DNA of 64,000 nucleotides from Streptomyces sp. NBC_00557 (GTDB lineage: Bacteria > Actinomycetota > Actinomycetes > Streptomycetales > Streptomycetaceae). Positions 25,510 through 35,365 of this stretch are shown here, in pieces. The notes under the pieces are model-generated. The model saw only the letters and a list, made by a program, of their open reading frames with translations, searched no databases and was not told where the DNA came from. The stretch covers positions 6,882,001-6,946,000 of the forward strand of contig NZ_CP107796.1 of the NCBI RefSeq assembly GCF_036345995.1. The letters are read 5' to 3'. The translations under genes were made by a program, and so were the position numbers. How positions within the stretch are numbered: the stretch's first letter is position 1; the number at the start of each line of letters is the position of its first letter.

Positions 25510-25801
25510 TCACGTTCTGGGCGCCCCGGCGTGCGGTCAGGGGCCGGCGCGTCCGGCCGTCCTGGCGGTCCGGCGGCGGGCAAGGGCCGTCGTCACCGCC
25601 ACCGGACCCGCCCGCACGATAAAAGGACTAGACCATTCGGGTCAATGGGTGCGAGCCAAGGTCAACCGGCTCTGCACGCCTGTGAGTCAGGCGCTGCGGC
25701 TGCGTCGCGCAAGGACGGTGACACGCGCTGTGAGGGAACCCACACCCTCCGCCTGTCTGTACGGCCGCCCGGCGTGGCAGACTGGCCCTGTACCAGAAGC
25801 A
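25510..25801. other. Gap between rokL6 and the FMN riboswitch; site of a probable gene loss
   Basis: No gene is visible. In S. coelicolor, as I recall it, the chitinase gene chiI (SCO1444) and two others lie between rokL6 and ribE; here they are absent. A DasR-like site at 25622-25637 remains, as expected of a relic of the lost chitinase promoter. The start of the rib transcript must also lie here, but I see no convincing -35/-10 pair. Confidence 0.5.
25622..25637. promoter_or_regulatory. DasR-like (dre) site
   Basis: On the minus strand the 16 bases read AATGGTCTAGTCCTTT, matching the dre consensus ACTGGTCTAGACCACT at 12 of 16 positions, including the whole GGTCTAG core. DasR is the GlcNAc-responsive GntR repressor of chitinase genes. 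Confidence 0.45.
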
Positions 25802-25928
25802 GCGCACTCCGGGGTCGGTGAAAGTCCGAACCGGCGGTTACAGTCCGCGACCCGGTCGCTTCCAGCGGCCGGTTGACCAGGTGAAATTCCTGGACCGACG
25901 GTTAAAGTCCGGATGGGAGGCAGTGCGC
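25802..25928 (+). promoter_or_regulatory. FMN riboswitch (RFN element)
   Basis: The conserved RFN blocks are all present in order: GGGGTCGGTGAAAGTCCGAA, CCGGCGGTTACAGTCCGCGA, the central CCAGGTGAAATTCCTGG hairpin, and GACGGTTAAAGTCCGGATGG followed by GAGGCAGTGCGC. The closing stem pairs GCGCAC (25802) with GTGCGC (25923). It senses FMN and reduces expression of the downstream riboflavin operon. Confidence 0.96.
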
Positions 25929-25966
25929 GGCGGGCGGGCACACACCCGTGCGCGTCGCCGTATCTG

Positions 25967-25996
25967 GGGCTGGTCCGTACGCGGACGGCCCTTTTT
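25967..25996 (+). terminator. Intrinsic terminator in the FMN riboswitch expression platform
   Basis: GGGC (25967-25970) and GTCCG (25973-25977) pair with CGGAC (25982-25986) and GCCC (25988-25991) around a TACG loop, followed by TTTTT. It lies 38 bp after the aptamer and 89 bp before ribE, the right place for FMN-dependent premature termination. Confidence 0.7.
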
Positions 25997-26084
25997 CGGC
26001 GTCGCCCGGCGTGCTCACCCGTACATTCTGTCGTCATCGACAGGCCCCGGAGTCCGTGCCCGAAGAGGCAGGAGGACCCGGGAA

Positions 26085-26693
26085 GTGTTCACCGGAATCG
26101 TCGAAGAGCTGGGTGAGGTCACCGCCGTCGAGAACCTCGGCGACGCCTCCCGCTTCCGGCTCCGCGGCCCCGTGGTGACCGAGGGCGCGCGGCACGGCGA
26201 CTCCATCGCCGTGAACGGGGTCTGTCTCACCGTCGTCGAGCACGAGGGCGACGAGTTCACCGCCGACGTGATGGCGGAGACCCTGCAGCGTTCCAGCCTC
26301 GGCGCGCTCACCGTCGGCTCCCGCGTCAACCTCGAACGGCCCATGGCCGTCGGCGCGCGCCTCGGCGGGCACATCGTGCAGGGCCACGTCGACGGCACCG
26401 GCGAGATCCTGGAGCGCAAGCCCTCCGAGAACTGGGAGATCGTGAAGATCTCCCTGCCTGCGGACCTCTCCCGCTACGTCGTCGAGAAGGGCTCCATCAC
26501 CGTCGACGGCATCAGCCTCACGGTCGTGGACGCCGGCCCCGACTACTTCACCGTCAGCCTCATCCCGACCACCCTCGCGCTGACCACGCTCGGCCACAAG
26601 CAGCCCGGCGACCCGGTCAACCTCGAGGTCGACGTCGTCGCCAAGTACGTCGAGCGGCTGCTCGGCGACCGCGCCCAGGGAGCCGCCAAGTGA
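26085..26693 (+). CDS. ribE: Riboflavin synthase, alpha subunit
   Basis: A 202-residue protein made of two similar lumazine-binding beta barrels. It begins [15 protein letters not shown], and each half carries the ligand motif: VNGVCLTV in the first, VDGISLTV in the second; [12 protein letters not shown] marks the domain junction. It dismutates two 6,7-dimethyl-8-ribityllumazine molecules to riboflavin. GTG at 26085 follows AGGAGG. The stop overlaps the ribM start (GTGA). It is the first gene of the rib operon controlled by the FMN riboswitch. Confidence 0.95.
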   Translation: MFTGIVEELGEVTAVENLGDASRFRLRGPVVTEGARHGDSIAVNGVCLTVVEHEGDEFTADVMAETLQRSSLGALTVGSRVNLERPMAVGARLGGHIVQGHVDGTGEILERKPSENWEIVKISLPADLSRYVVEKGSITVDGISLTVVDAGPDYFTVSLIPTTLALTTLGHKQPGDPVNLEVDVVAKYVERLLGDRAQGAAK

Positions 26694-27327
26694 ACTGGCT
26701 GAACTCCGAGGCCTTCACCCTCTTCGGCCAGCGCATCATCTGGTCCGACATGACCGGCAACATCCTCGGTCTGATCACCCTCGCCCTCGGCTGGCGCCGC
26801 TCCCTGTGGACCTGGCCCGTGCAGTTCCTCTCCGGGCTCGTCCTGTTCGCCGCCTTCTTCGGCCATCTGACCGGCAGCGCCGGCAAGCAGGCCGTCGTCA
26901 TGGCCGTCGCCCTCTACGGCTGGTGGCAGTGGCGGCGCAACAGGGACCGCTCGGACGACGGGCACATCGCCCCCCGGTTCGCCACCTGGCGCGAGCGCGC
27001 GGCGATGCTCGGCGCGGCCGCCGCCGGCACGGTCGCGGTGGCCCTGCTCTTCACGGCCTACCCGTCGCTGTCCTGGGACCCCTGGCCCGACGCCTACATC
27101 TTCGTCGGCACCATCGTCGCCATGTACGCCCAGGCCAAGGGCATGGTCGAGTTCTGGATCGCCTGGCTGCTGGTCGACCTCGTCGGCGTGCCCCTCAACT
27201 TCGCCAACGGCTACGCCTTCTCCGGTTTCGTCTACGTCATCTACGGCGCACTCGTCCTGTGGGGCATGCGCGACTGGTGGCTGCGCTCCCGCAGGAGCAC
27301 GCAGCCCGTCCTGGAAGGAGCCCCGGC

Positions 27328-27331
<4 letters not shown>
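26690..27331 (+). CDS. ribM: PnuC-family riboflavin transporter RibM
   Basis: A 213-residue membrane protein of the PnuC family with about seven spans; the W-rich helices ([56 protein letters not shown]) are typical. Most PnuC proteins carry nicotinamide riboside, but those within FMN-riboswitch operons of Streptomyces and Corynebacterium (RibM) carry riboflavin. The position between ribE and ribBA, with 4-bp overlaps on both sides, supports that role. It would import riboflavin by facilitated diffusion. Confidence 0.88.
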
Positions 27332-28611
<1,280 letters not shown>

Positions 28612-28648
28612 GCCGACAGGCACGACAGCAAGGCACTTGAGGAGACAC

Positions 28649-29134
28649 GTGAGCGGCAAGGGTGCACCGGAGTTGTCCGTACGCAACGCGAGCGACCTGA
28701 GGGTCGCCGTCATCGCGGCGCAGTGGCACGAGAAGGTGATGGACGGTCTGGTGAACGGCGCCCTGCGCGCCCTGCGCGAGCTGGGGATCGACGAGCCGAC
28801 CCTGATCCGGGTCCCGGGCAGCTTCGAACTCCCGGTCGCCGCGAAGGTGCTGGCCGGGCGCGGCTACGACGCCGTGGTCGCCCTCGGCGTCGTCATCCGC
28901 GGCGGCACCCCGCACTTCGAGTACGTGTGCCAGGGCGTCACCGCCGGACTCACCCAGGTCAGCGTCGAGACCGGCGTGCCCGTCGGCTTCGGCGTGCTCA
29001 CCTGCGACACCGAGGAGCAGGCGCTGGACCGGGCCGGCCTGGAGGGCTCGAGCGAGGACAAGGGCCACGAGGCGGTGACCGCGGCGGTCTCGACCGCCGC
29101 CACACTGCGCTCGGTATCCGAACCCTGGCACTGA
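28649..29134 (+). CDS. ribH: 6,7-Dimethyl-8-ribityllumazine synthase
   Basis: A 161-residue lumazine synthase with the conserved [27 protein letters not shown] and [15 protein letters not shown] blocks; the last holds the active-site His. It condenses the RibB product with the ribityl pyrimidine to form lumazine, typically as a 60-mer or pentamer. GTG at 28649 follows GAGGAG by 4 bp. It is the last rib gene; hisE begins 34 bp later, so the operon probably continues into the histidine genes. Confidence 0.95.
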   Translation: MSGKGAPELSVRNASDLRVAVIAAQWHEKVMDGLVNGALRALRELGIDEPTLIRVPGSFELPVAAKVLAGRGYDAVVALGVVIRGGTPHFEYVCQGVTAGLTQVSVETGVPVGFGVLTCDTEEQALDRAGLEGSSEDKGHEAVTAAVSTAATLRSVSEPWH

Positions 29135-29168
29135 GGCACCGGCCGGAGCGCGTAGGGTAAGGACCACC

Positions 29169-29441
29169 ATGTCCAAGAAGACGTTCGAGGAGCTCTTCAC
29201 CGAGCTCCAGCAGAAGGCCGCCCACGGCGACCCCGCCACCTCCCGCACCGCCGAGCTGGTCGGCAAGGGCGTCCATGCCATCGGCAAGAAGGTCGTCGAA
29301 GAGGCCGCCGAGGTCTGGATGGCCGCCGAGTACGAGGGCAAGGAGGCGGCCGCCGAGGAGATCTCCCAGCTGCTGTACCACGTCCAGGTGATGATGGTCG
29401 CCCGCGGGATCTCCCTGGACGACGTCTACGCCTACCTGTAA
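29169..29441 (+). CDS. hisE: Phosphoribosyl-ATP pyrophosphatase
   Basis: A 90-residue all-helical MazG-like protein, with the metal-binding [28 protein letters not shown] segment. It catalyses the second step of histidine synthesis, removing pyrophosphate from PR-ATP. The ATG at 29169 is preceded by a TAGGGTAAGGA stretch that includes AAGGA as ribosome site. hisG follows after 52 bp, giving a two-gene his unit behind the rib genes, as in other streptomycetes; the rest of his synthesis is encoded elsewhere. Confidence 0.95.
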   Translation: MSKKTFEELFTELQQKAAHGDPATSRTAELVGKGVHAIGKKVVEEAAEVWMAAEYEGKEAAAEEISQLLYHVQVMMVARGISLDDVYAYL

Positions 29442-29493
29442 CGCCCTGCCACAACCGCCGTAGAAACCCCTTCACGCAAAGGAAGCCGACCTC

Positions 29494-30342
29494 ATGCTGC
29501 GCATCGCCGTCCCCAACAAGGGTTCACTGTCCGGCCCTGCGGCGGAGATGCTGCATGAGGCCGGCTACCAGCAGCGCCGCGAGTCCAAGGAACTGCGGAT
29601 CGTCGACCCGGTGAACGAGGTCGAGTTCTTCTACCTCCGCCCCCGCGACATCGCGATCTACGTCGCCTCCGGCCGTCTCGACCTGGGCATCACCGGCCGC
29701 GACCTGCTGATCGACTCCGGCGCCGACGCCGAGGAGATCCTGCCGCTCGGCTTCGCCCGCTCCACCTTCCGCTTCGCCGCCAAGCCGGGCACCGCGAACG
29801 GCGTCGAGGACCTCAAGGGCAAGACGGTCGCCACCTCCTACGAGGGCATCGTCGCAGGGCACCTCGAGGAACGCGGCATCGACGCCTCCGTCGTGCACCT
29901 GGACGGCGCCGTGGAGACCGCGATCGAGCTGGGCGTCGCCGAGGTCATCGCCGACGTCGTCGAGACCGGCACCAGCCTGCGCAACGCCGGCCTGGAGGTC
30001 TTCGGCGAGCCGATCATGAAGTCCGAGGCCATCGTCATCCGCCGCACCAGCAGTGACGCCGAGGACCCGAAGGTCCAGCAGTTCCTGCGCCGCCTCCAGG
30101 GCGTCCTGGTCGCCCGGACGTACGTGATGATGGACTACGACTGCCGGGTCGAGCAGCTCGAGAAGGCCGTCGCGCTCACCCCGGGCCTGGAGTCCCCGAC
30201 CGTCTCCCCGCTGCACAACGAGGGCTGGGTCGCGGTCCGCGCCATGGTCCCCGCCAAGGAGGCGCAGCGGATCATGGACGACCTGTACGCCATCGGCGCC
30301 CGCGCCATCCTCACCACGGCCATCCACGCCTGCCGCCTGTAA
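29494..30342 (+). CDS. hisG: ATP phosphoribosyltransferase (long form)
   Basis: A 282-residue long-form HisG: LRIAVPNKGSLSGPAAEMLHEAGY opens the periplasmic-binding-like catalytic domain, DLGITGRDLL and TSYEGIVAGHLEE follow, and the C-terminal ACT-like domain (residues 210-282, LESPTVSPLHNEGWVAVRAMV) gives histidine feedback inhibition. It starts the pathway by joining ATP and PRPP. ATG at 29494 is preceded by AAAGGAAG. Confidence 0.95.
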   Translation: MLRIAVPNKGSLSGPAAEMLHEAGYQQRRESKELRIVDPVNEVEFFYLRPRDIAIYVASGRLDLGITGRDLLIDSGADAEEILPLGFARSTFRFAAKPGTANGVEDLKGKTVATSYEGIVAGHLEERGIDASVVHLDGAVETAIELGVAEVIADVVETGTSLRNAGLEVFGEPIMKSEAIVIRRTSSDAEDPKVQQFLRRLQGVLVARTYVMMDYDCRVEQLEKAVALTPGLESPTVSPLHNEGWVAVRAMVPAKEAQRIMDDLYAIGARAILTTAIHACRL

Positions 30343-30355
30343 GGGTCCGCGCCAG

Positions 30356-30820
30356 ATGTCCGACACGCCCACCACCCCCGCCCTTCCCGTCACCTTCCGG
30401 CCGGGCCACACCCGGGCGATCCTGCTCACCGCCGGTGTGCTGATCTTCCTGACCATCTCCGGGATCGGGATGCTGCTGGAGCAGCTCGGTCCGGGGGAGC
30501 GGGCCAGCTTCGTCATCACGGGCGCGCTGATCTTCTGGGTGCTGGCCCGGATCTCCCGGGTGAGGGTCGTCGCCGACGAGTCCGGTGTCACCGTGGTGAA
30601 CATCGCGAGCAAGCGCCGCCTGGAGTGGCCGGAGATCCTTCAGGTGAACCTCCGTCCGGGGGATCCCTGGGTCTTCCTCAACCTCAGCGACGGCACCAGC
30701 CTGCCCGCGCTCGGCATCCAGCCGGGGCTCGCCAAGCAGCGCGCCATCGCGGACGCGCAGGCGCTGCGGGCCCTCGCCGAAGCCCGTGCGACGGCGCACC
30801 CGGCGGACAGCCGGGGCTGA
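30356..30820 (+). CDS. PH-domain membrane protein
   Basis: A 154-residue protein with two closely spaced membrane helices (about residues 20-62) followed by a bacterial PH-like domain: RVRVVADESGVTVVNIASKRRLEWPEILQVNLRPGDPWVFLNLSDG. It starts 14 bp after hisG and belongs to the same transcript. No function is known for this family; a membrane-peripheral role is likely. The conserved co-location with hisG in streptomycetes, as I recall it, is not explained. Confidence 0.85.
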   Translation: MSDTPTTPALPVTFRPGHTRAILLTAGVLIFLTISGIGMLLEQLGPGERASFVITGALIFWVLARISRVRVVADESGVTVVNIASKRRLEWPEILQVNLRPGDPWVFLNLSDGTSLPALGIQPGLAKQRAIADAQALRALAEARATAHPADSRG

Positions 30821-30903
30821 CCCGGGGGCGTGTCAGGGGTGATTCGGGGCTCACTCCGGGTCGCCCACCCTGCCCCATCGGGCGCCGTCTTGATTAATCT
30901 GGT

Positions 30904-30932
30904 GGCGGAGGCCCTTTCGCCGGGCCTTCGCC
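30904..30932 (+). terminator. Hairpin between the his-PH unit and the CNNM genes
   Basis: GGCGGAGGCCC (30904-30914) pairs with GGGCCTTCGCC (30922-30932), one G-T pair, 7-base loop. It is the best terminator candidate for the rib-his transcript; it could alternatively be part of the leader of the next operon. Confidence 0.5.
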
Positions 30933-31056
30933 CCTGGACGCCGCCCGGCGCACAGGGGTTCCTGCTACCCGAGGAGTGACTCCCTCCAGCGATGGACGGA
31001 TCGTCCTGTAGTACCTGCGCCGCCCCGACCCGACATACCGGGAAGGCGGTGGCAGC

Positions 31057-32391
31057 GTGACCATCTCCCTGCTGCTCCTGGGAGCGGCTTTCCTGCTGAT
31101 CCTCGCCAACGGCTTCTTCGTGGCCGCCGAATTCGGCCTCGTGACCGTCGAGGCGACGGAGGCCGAGAAGGCGGCCGCCGAGGGCGACCGACGGGCCCGC
31201 AGGGTCGCCGAGTCGCTCAAGGAGCTGTCCTTCCAGCTGTCCGGCACGCAGCTCGGCATCACCATCACCTCCCTGGTCGTCGGCATGCTCGCCGAGCCCG
31301 CCCTGGCCCGGCTGCTGCGCGGCCCGTTCGCCGCGCTCGGCATCCCCGACGGCGCCGTCTCCGGTGTCGCCGTGGTCGTCGGCATGCTGCTGGCCTCCGC
31401 GGTCCAGATGGTGATCGGCGAGCTCGTGCCCAAGAACTGGGCGGTGTCCAAGCCGCTGCCCGTCGCCCGGTTCGTGGCCGGCCCGCAGGCCGGCTTCTCC
31501 CGCCTGTTCCGCCCGGTGATCTCCGCGCTCAACACGGTCGCCAACCGGCTGGTGCGAGCCCTCGGCGTCGAGCCCGCCGAGGAACTGGCCTCCGCCCGCA
31601 CCCCGGGCGAACTCGTCTCCCTGGCCCGCCACTCCGCGCAGGCCGGAGCCCTGGAGCAGGACACGGCCGACCTGTTCGTGCGCACCCTGTCCCTGGGCGA
31701 ACTGACCGCGCAGCACGTCATGACCCCGCGCGTGAAGGTCAGCGCCCTGCAGGACACGGCCACCGCCGAGGACGTCGTCAACCTCACCCGGGCCACCGGC
31801 CTGTCCCGCTTCCCCGTCTACCGGGAGAAGATCGACGAGATCGTGGGCATGGCCCATCTGAAGGACGCCCTCGCCGTCCCCGTGCACGACCGCCTGCGCA
31901 CCCCCGTCGGCCGCATCGCCCGCAAGGCGCTGCTGGTCCCGGAGACCCTGCCGGTCCAGCCCCTGCTGACCCGGCTCCGCTCCGAGCAGCCCATCGCGGT
32001 CGTCGTCGACGAGTACGGCGGCACGGCCGGCGTGGTCACCCTGGAGGACATCGTCGAGGAGCTCGTCGGCGAGGTGCGCGACGAGCACGACGCCAAGGAC
32101 ATGCCCGAGCTGGCCCCGGCCCCGCCGGAGGACGGCCGGCCCGCCTGGGACGCCGCCGGCAGCTGCCGGGTCGACATCCTCCAGCGCATAGGCCTCGACG
32201 TGCCCGAGGGACCGTACGAGACGGTCGCCGGACTCGTCGCCGACCTGCTGGGCCGCATCCCGGCGCCCGGAGACCGGGCCGAGCTGCCCGGCTGGCGGCT
32301 CTCGGTCCGCCAGGTCGGCCACTACCGCGCCGAGCGGGTCCGCCTGGTCCGTACGGCCCCGGCGGCAGACATGATGGAGGCCGCCCGATGA
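31057..32391 (+). CDS. CNNM/CorC-type hemolysin-family membrane protein with CBS pair (first copy)
   Basis: A 444-residue protein: a CNNM/DUF21 membrane domain of about four spans (residues 1-190, beginning FLLILANGFFVAAEFGLVTVE and carrying GELVPKNWAVS), a CBS pair (residues 210-340, AQHVMTPRVKVSALQ and VVVDEYGGTAGVVTLEDIVEELVGEVRDE), and a C-terminal transporter-associated CorC/HlyC domain to about 430. Members are linked to magnesium or cobalt efflux in bacteria. GTG at 31057 follows GGAAGGCGG. It overlaps the second copy by 4 bp. Confidence 0.88.
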   Translation: MTISLLLLGAAFLLILANGFFVAAEFGLVTVEATEAEKAAAEGDRRARRVAESLKELSFQLSGTQLGITITSLVVGMLAEPALARLLRGPFAALGIPDGAVSGVAVVVGMLLASAVQMVIGELVPKNWAVSKPLPVARFVAGPQAGFSRLFRPVISALNTVANRLVRALGVEPAEELASARTPGELVSLARHSAQAGALEQDTADLFVRTLSLGELTAQHVMTPRVKVSALQDTATAEDVVNLTRATGLSRFPVYREKIDEIVGMAHLKDALAVPVHDRLRTPVGRIARKALLVPETLPVQPLLTRLRSEQPIAVVVDEYGGTAGVVTLEDIVEELVGEVRDEHDAKDMPELAPAPPEDGRPAWDAAGSCRVDILQRIGLDVPEGPYETVAGLVADLLGRIPAPGDRAELPGWRLSVRQVGHYRAERVRLVRTAPAADMMEAAR

Positions 32392-33473
32392 GCGTCCTCC
32401 AACTGGTCTTCGCCGCGATGCTCGTGCTCGCCAACGGCTTCTTCGTCGGCGCCGAGTTCGCGCTCGTCTCGGTGCGCCGCAGCCAGATCGAACCGCTCGG
32501 CACCGCCCGCGCCCGCCAGGTGATCCACGGCCTGGAGCGGCTGCCGCAGATGATGGCGGCGGCCCAGTTCGGCATCACGGTCTGCTCGCTGACCCTCGGC
32601 GCCGTGGCCGAGCCGACGATGGCGCATCTGCTGGAGCCGGTGTTCGCCGCGGTCCACCTCCCCGACGGCATGGTCCACCCGCTGGGCTACGTCATCGCGC
32701 TGGCCGCGGTGGTCTTCTTCCACCTGGTCGTCGGCGAGATGGTGCCCAAGAACCTGGCGATGGCGGCCCCCGAGAAGGCGGCGCTCTGGCTCAGCCCCGG
32801 GCTGGTCTGGTTCGCCCGCGTCTGCAAGCCGATCACCGTGACCCTCGGCGCCTGCGCCCAGGGCATCCTGCGGCTCTTCCGGGTCGAGCCGAAGGACGAG
32901 GTCGAGGCCGTCGTCACCACCGAGCAGCTCAACCGCCTGCTGGAGGACTCCGGCCAGGCGGGCCTGCTCGACCCCGAGGAGCGGGAGCGCCTGGAGGACG
33001 CACTCGAACTGGGCTCCCGCCCGGTGACGGACGTCCTGCTGCGCCGGGAGTCCCTGGTCACGGTGACACCGGCGGTCACCCCCGGAGAGATCGTGGAGCT
33101 GACGGCCCGCACCGGGTACTCCCGGTTCCCGGTCGCCGCGGCGGACAAGGGCCCCTTCATGGGGTACCTCCACGTCAAGGACGTGCTGGACCTGGAGCAC
33201 TCCGACCGCGCCGTCCCGCAGCACGTCTGGCGCCCCATGACCACCCTGCGGGCCGAGCTGCCGCTCGACGACGCGCTGACGGTCATGCGGCGGGCGGCCA
33301 CGCACCTGGCGCAGGTCGCCGACGCCTCCGGCAAGGTGCTGGGGCTGGTGGCCCTGGAGGACGTCCTGGAGCTGCTGGTGGGCGAGGTCCGCGACCCGGC
33401 CCACCGGGAGATGCGAGACGTCAAGCTGGCCGAGCCGAGGGTGAGCGGGGAACCGGAGGGGGCGCTCGCCTAG
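32388..33473 (+). CDS. CNNM/CorC-type membrane protein with CBS pair (second copy)
   Basis: A 361-residue paralogue of the gene before it: MLVLANGFFVGAEFALVSVRRSQIEPL, GEMVPKNLAMAAPEKAAL, then a CBS pair ending LGLVALEDVLELLVGEVRDPAH. It lacks the C-terminal CorC/HlyC domain, which explains the shorter length. The ATGA overlap with the first copy suggests co-translation and perhaps a heteromeric pair, one subunit with and one without the extra domain. Confidence 0.88.
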   Translation: MSVLQLVFAAMLVLANGFFVGAEFALVSVRRSQIEPLGTARARQVIHGLERLPQMMAAAQFGITVCSLTLGAVAEPTMAHLLEPVFAAVHLPDGMVHPLGYVIALAAVVFFHLVVGEMVPKNLAMAAPEKAALWLSPGLVWFARVCKPITVTLGACAQGILRLFRVEPKDEVEAVVTTEQLNRLLEDSGQAGLLDPEERERLEDALELGSRPVTDVLLRRESLVTVTPAVTPGEIVELTARTGYSRFPVAAADKGPFMGYLHVKDVLDLEHSDRAVPQHVWRPMTTLRAELPLDDALTVMRRAATHLAQVADASGKVLGLVALEDVLELLVGEVRDPAHREMRDVKLAEPRVSGEPEGALA

Positions 33474-33499
33474 GCCCTGAGTTCGAGTGGTGGGGCGCT

Positions 33500-35365
33500 T
33501 CACATACCCGGTGGATCGTGGGGCCCCCGCCCCGACAGCACCTCTCCGTACGCCTGCATCAGGTCGGGCAACCGCAGCGTGGCCAGGTCCTCCCGGGACA
33601 GGGAACCCGGGTACGTCGACAGCCTCAGGTCCCGGTACGCGCAGCTCTTCTCGTACAGGGTCCTGAGGAACCGCCCGTTGCCCAGTTCGTCGATCCAGCC
33701 CTGTTCGACCACATGCCCGGCGATCGAGCGCAGCTCCTCCAGCGCCTCCTCGTCCCACACGTCCCCGTTCTCCCCGGCCAGCACCTTGCCGATCTCGGTG
33801 AGTTCCTGCGGACGGTAGGAGGGGAAGTCGACGCGGGTGGTGAAACGGGAGGACAGCCCGGGGTTCGCGGCCAGCAGCCGGTCCATGCCCTCCGGGTAGC
33901 CGGCGAGGATCACCACCAGGTGGTCCCGGTTGTCCTCGGCCCGCTTCAGCAGCACCTGCAGGGCCTCGTCGCCGTAGGCGTCCCCCTTGCCGTACCCGGA
34001 GTTGGACAGCGAGTACGCCTCGTCCACGAACAGCACCCCGCCGATCGCGGAGTCGATCAGCTCGTTGGCCTTCACCGCCGTCTGCCCGAGGTACTCGCCG
34101 ACCAGATCCGCCCGCTGCGCCTCCACCAGGTGGTCGCCGCCGAGCAGCCCGAGCGCGTAGAACACCCGGCCCAGGATCCGGGCCACCGTCGTCTTCCCGG
34201 TGCCCGAGGGCCCGGAGAAGACGAAGTGCCGTTTCGGCGGCTGCACCGGCAGCCCCTGACCGGCCCGCAGCCGGGCCATGTTCAGCTGTGCCGACAACGC
34301 CTTGACCTGGCGTTTCACCGGTTCCAGGCCGACCATGCGCTCGAGTTCGGCGAGCGCCTCCTCAAGGAGGGCGGGGTCGGTCGGACCGGCCGGAACGGGC
34401 GAGGTGGACGACAGGCCGGTCTTCGTCCGCACCGCCGGATCGGCCACCGACGGCAGCGGCCCCGTCGGCAGATCCGGCTCCGGCAGCCGCAGATCACGCC
34501 CCTCGGTGCCGAAGATCGGATCGAAACCGTCGGGGCCGTCCACGCTGTCCTGCCCGGCGCCGGTCAGCGTGATCGCGGCGAGGTCGGCGGTGTCGTCGTA
34601 CCCGTCGCCCTCGGCGATCGCCGCCAGCCGGGCCGAGGTGTCCATGAAGGCGGGGTCGACGCGGTGCACGGCCCGGTACAGGGGGAGGGCCGCCGCCGAG
34701 CGTCCGGTGCCCTCGTGCGCCCGCGCCAGCCAGTAGCGCAGCTCCTTGCGCTGCGGCTGCTCGCTGCGGCAGCGCATCAGCGCCGCCGACAGCAGGGGTT
34801 CGGCCTGGCCGTACATCTCCAGCCGGACCCGGGCCATGCCGCCGAACAGGCCCGCCTCGATGCCGAGCATCGGATCGTCCAGCAGCGGATCGGTGTGCCG
34901 TACCAGCTGCTCCCAGTCCTTGACCAGATAGGCGCGGCAGGCGTGCAGAAAGCGGACCTGGGGGTCGGTGTCGACCGGGGGCAGCCCGGCGAGGGCCCGG
35001 TCCAGTTCGGGCACGTGCCGGCCGTCCAGCCAGTGCGAGGCGTGCGCGAGCAGCAGGTCGCGCGGGCTCTCCAGCACCGGTTGCACCCACCAGCCCAGCC
35101 AGTACCAGGAGTTGAGCGACCTGCGGTGCCGGGCGCGCTGTTCGCCGAAGCGGTCGCGGTGCCGGAACATCCTCAGCAGCGAGGTCGTCGTGTCGACCCG
35201 GAGCGCGTGCAGCCCGAGCCAGCCGTCGGCCATTCCGGGGTCCATCCGCACCGCGGCGCGGAACTCCTCCTCCGCCTGCGGATAGGCGCCCATCGTGTAG
35301 GCGTCCACCCCCCGCAGCCAGGCCAGGTCGGCCGGGGCCTCGGGGCCCTGCGTGCCGAAGTCCAT
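33500..35365 (-). CDS. EccA/CbxX-like AAA+ ATPase with N-terminal TPR region
   Basis: A 621-residue protein. The N-terminal 270 residues are helical TPR-like repeats (EEEFRAAVRMDPGMADGWLGL and WLARAHEGTGRSAAALPLYRAV). The C-terminal AAA+ domain of the CbxX/CfqX type has Walker A SGPSGTGKTTVA, Walker B GVLFVDEAYSL, and the LVEAQRADLVGEYLGQTA pore region. This domain order is that of EccA, the cytosolic ATPase of type VII (ESX) secretion. No other ESX component is near, so it may act elsewhere. The convergent CNNM operon ends 27 bp away. Confidence 0.85.
   Translation of the reverse strand: MDFGTQGPEAPADLAWLRGVDAYTMGAYPQAEEEFRAAVRMDPGMADGWLGLHALRVDTTTSLLRMFRHRDRFGEQRARHRRSLNSWYWLGWWVQPVLESPRDLLLAHASHWLDGRHVPELDRALAGLPPVDTDPQVRFLHACRAYLVKDWEQLVRHTDPLLDDPMLGIEAGLFGGMARVRLEMYGQAEPLLSAALMRCRSEQPQRKELRYWLARAHEGTGRSAAALPLYRAVHRVDPAFMDTSARLAAIAEGDGYDDTADLAAITLTGAGQDSVDGPDGFDPIFGTEGRDLRLPEPDLPTGPLPSVADPAVRTKTGLSSTSPVPAGPTDPALLEEALAELERMVGLEPVKRQVKALSAQLNMARLRAGQGLPVQPPKRHFVFSGPSGTGKTTVARILGRVFYALGLLGGDHLVEAQRADLVGEYLGQTAVKANELIDSAIGGVLFVDEAYSLSNSGYGKGDAYGDEALQVLLKRAEDNRDHLVVILAGYPEGMDRLLAANPGLSSRFTTRVDFPSYRPQELTEIGKVLAGENGDVWDEEALEELRSIAGHVVEQGWIDELGNGRFLRTLYEKSCAYRDLRLSTYPGSLSREDLATLRLPDLMQAYGEVLSGRGPHDPPGM

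Noticed and set aside
25818..26084. Frame running through the FMN riboswitch into ribE
   Set aside because: The sequence is the riboswitch; the protein starts at GTG 26085 after AGGAGG.
30933..31056. Magnesium (M-box) or manganese (yybP) riboswitch before the CNNM genes
   Set aside because: The conserved core sequences of these classes are absent.
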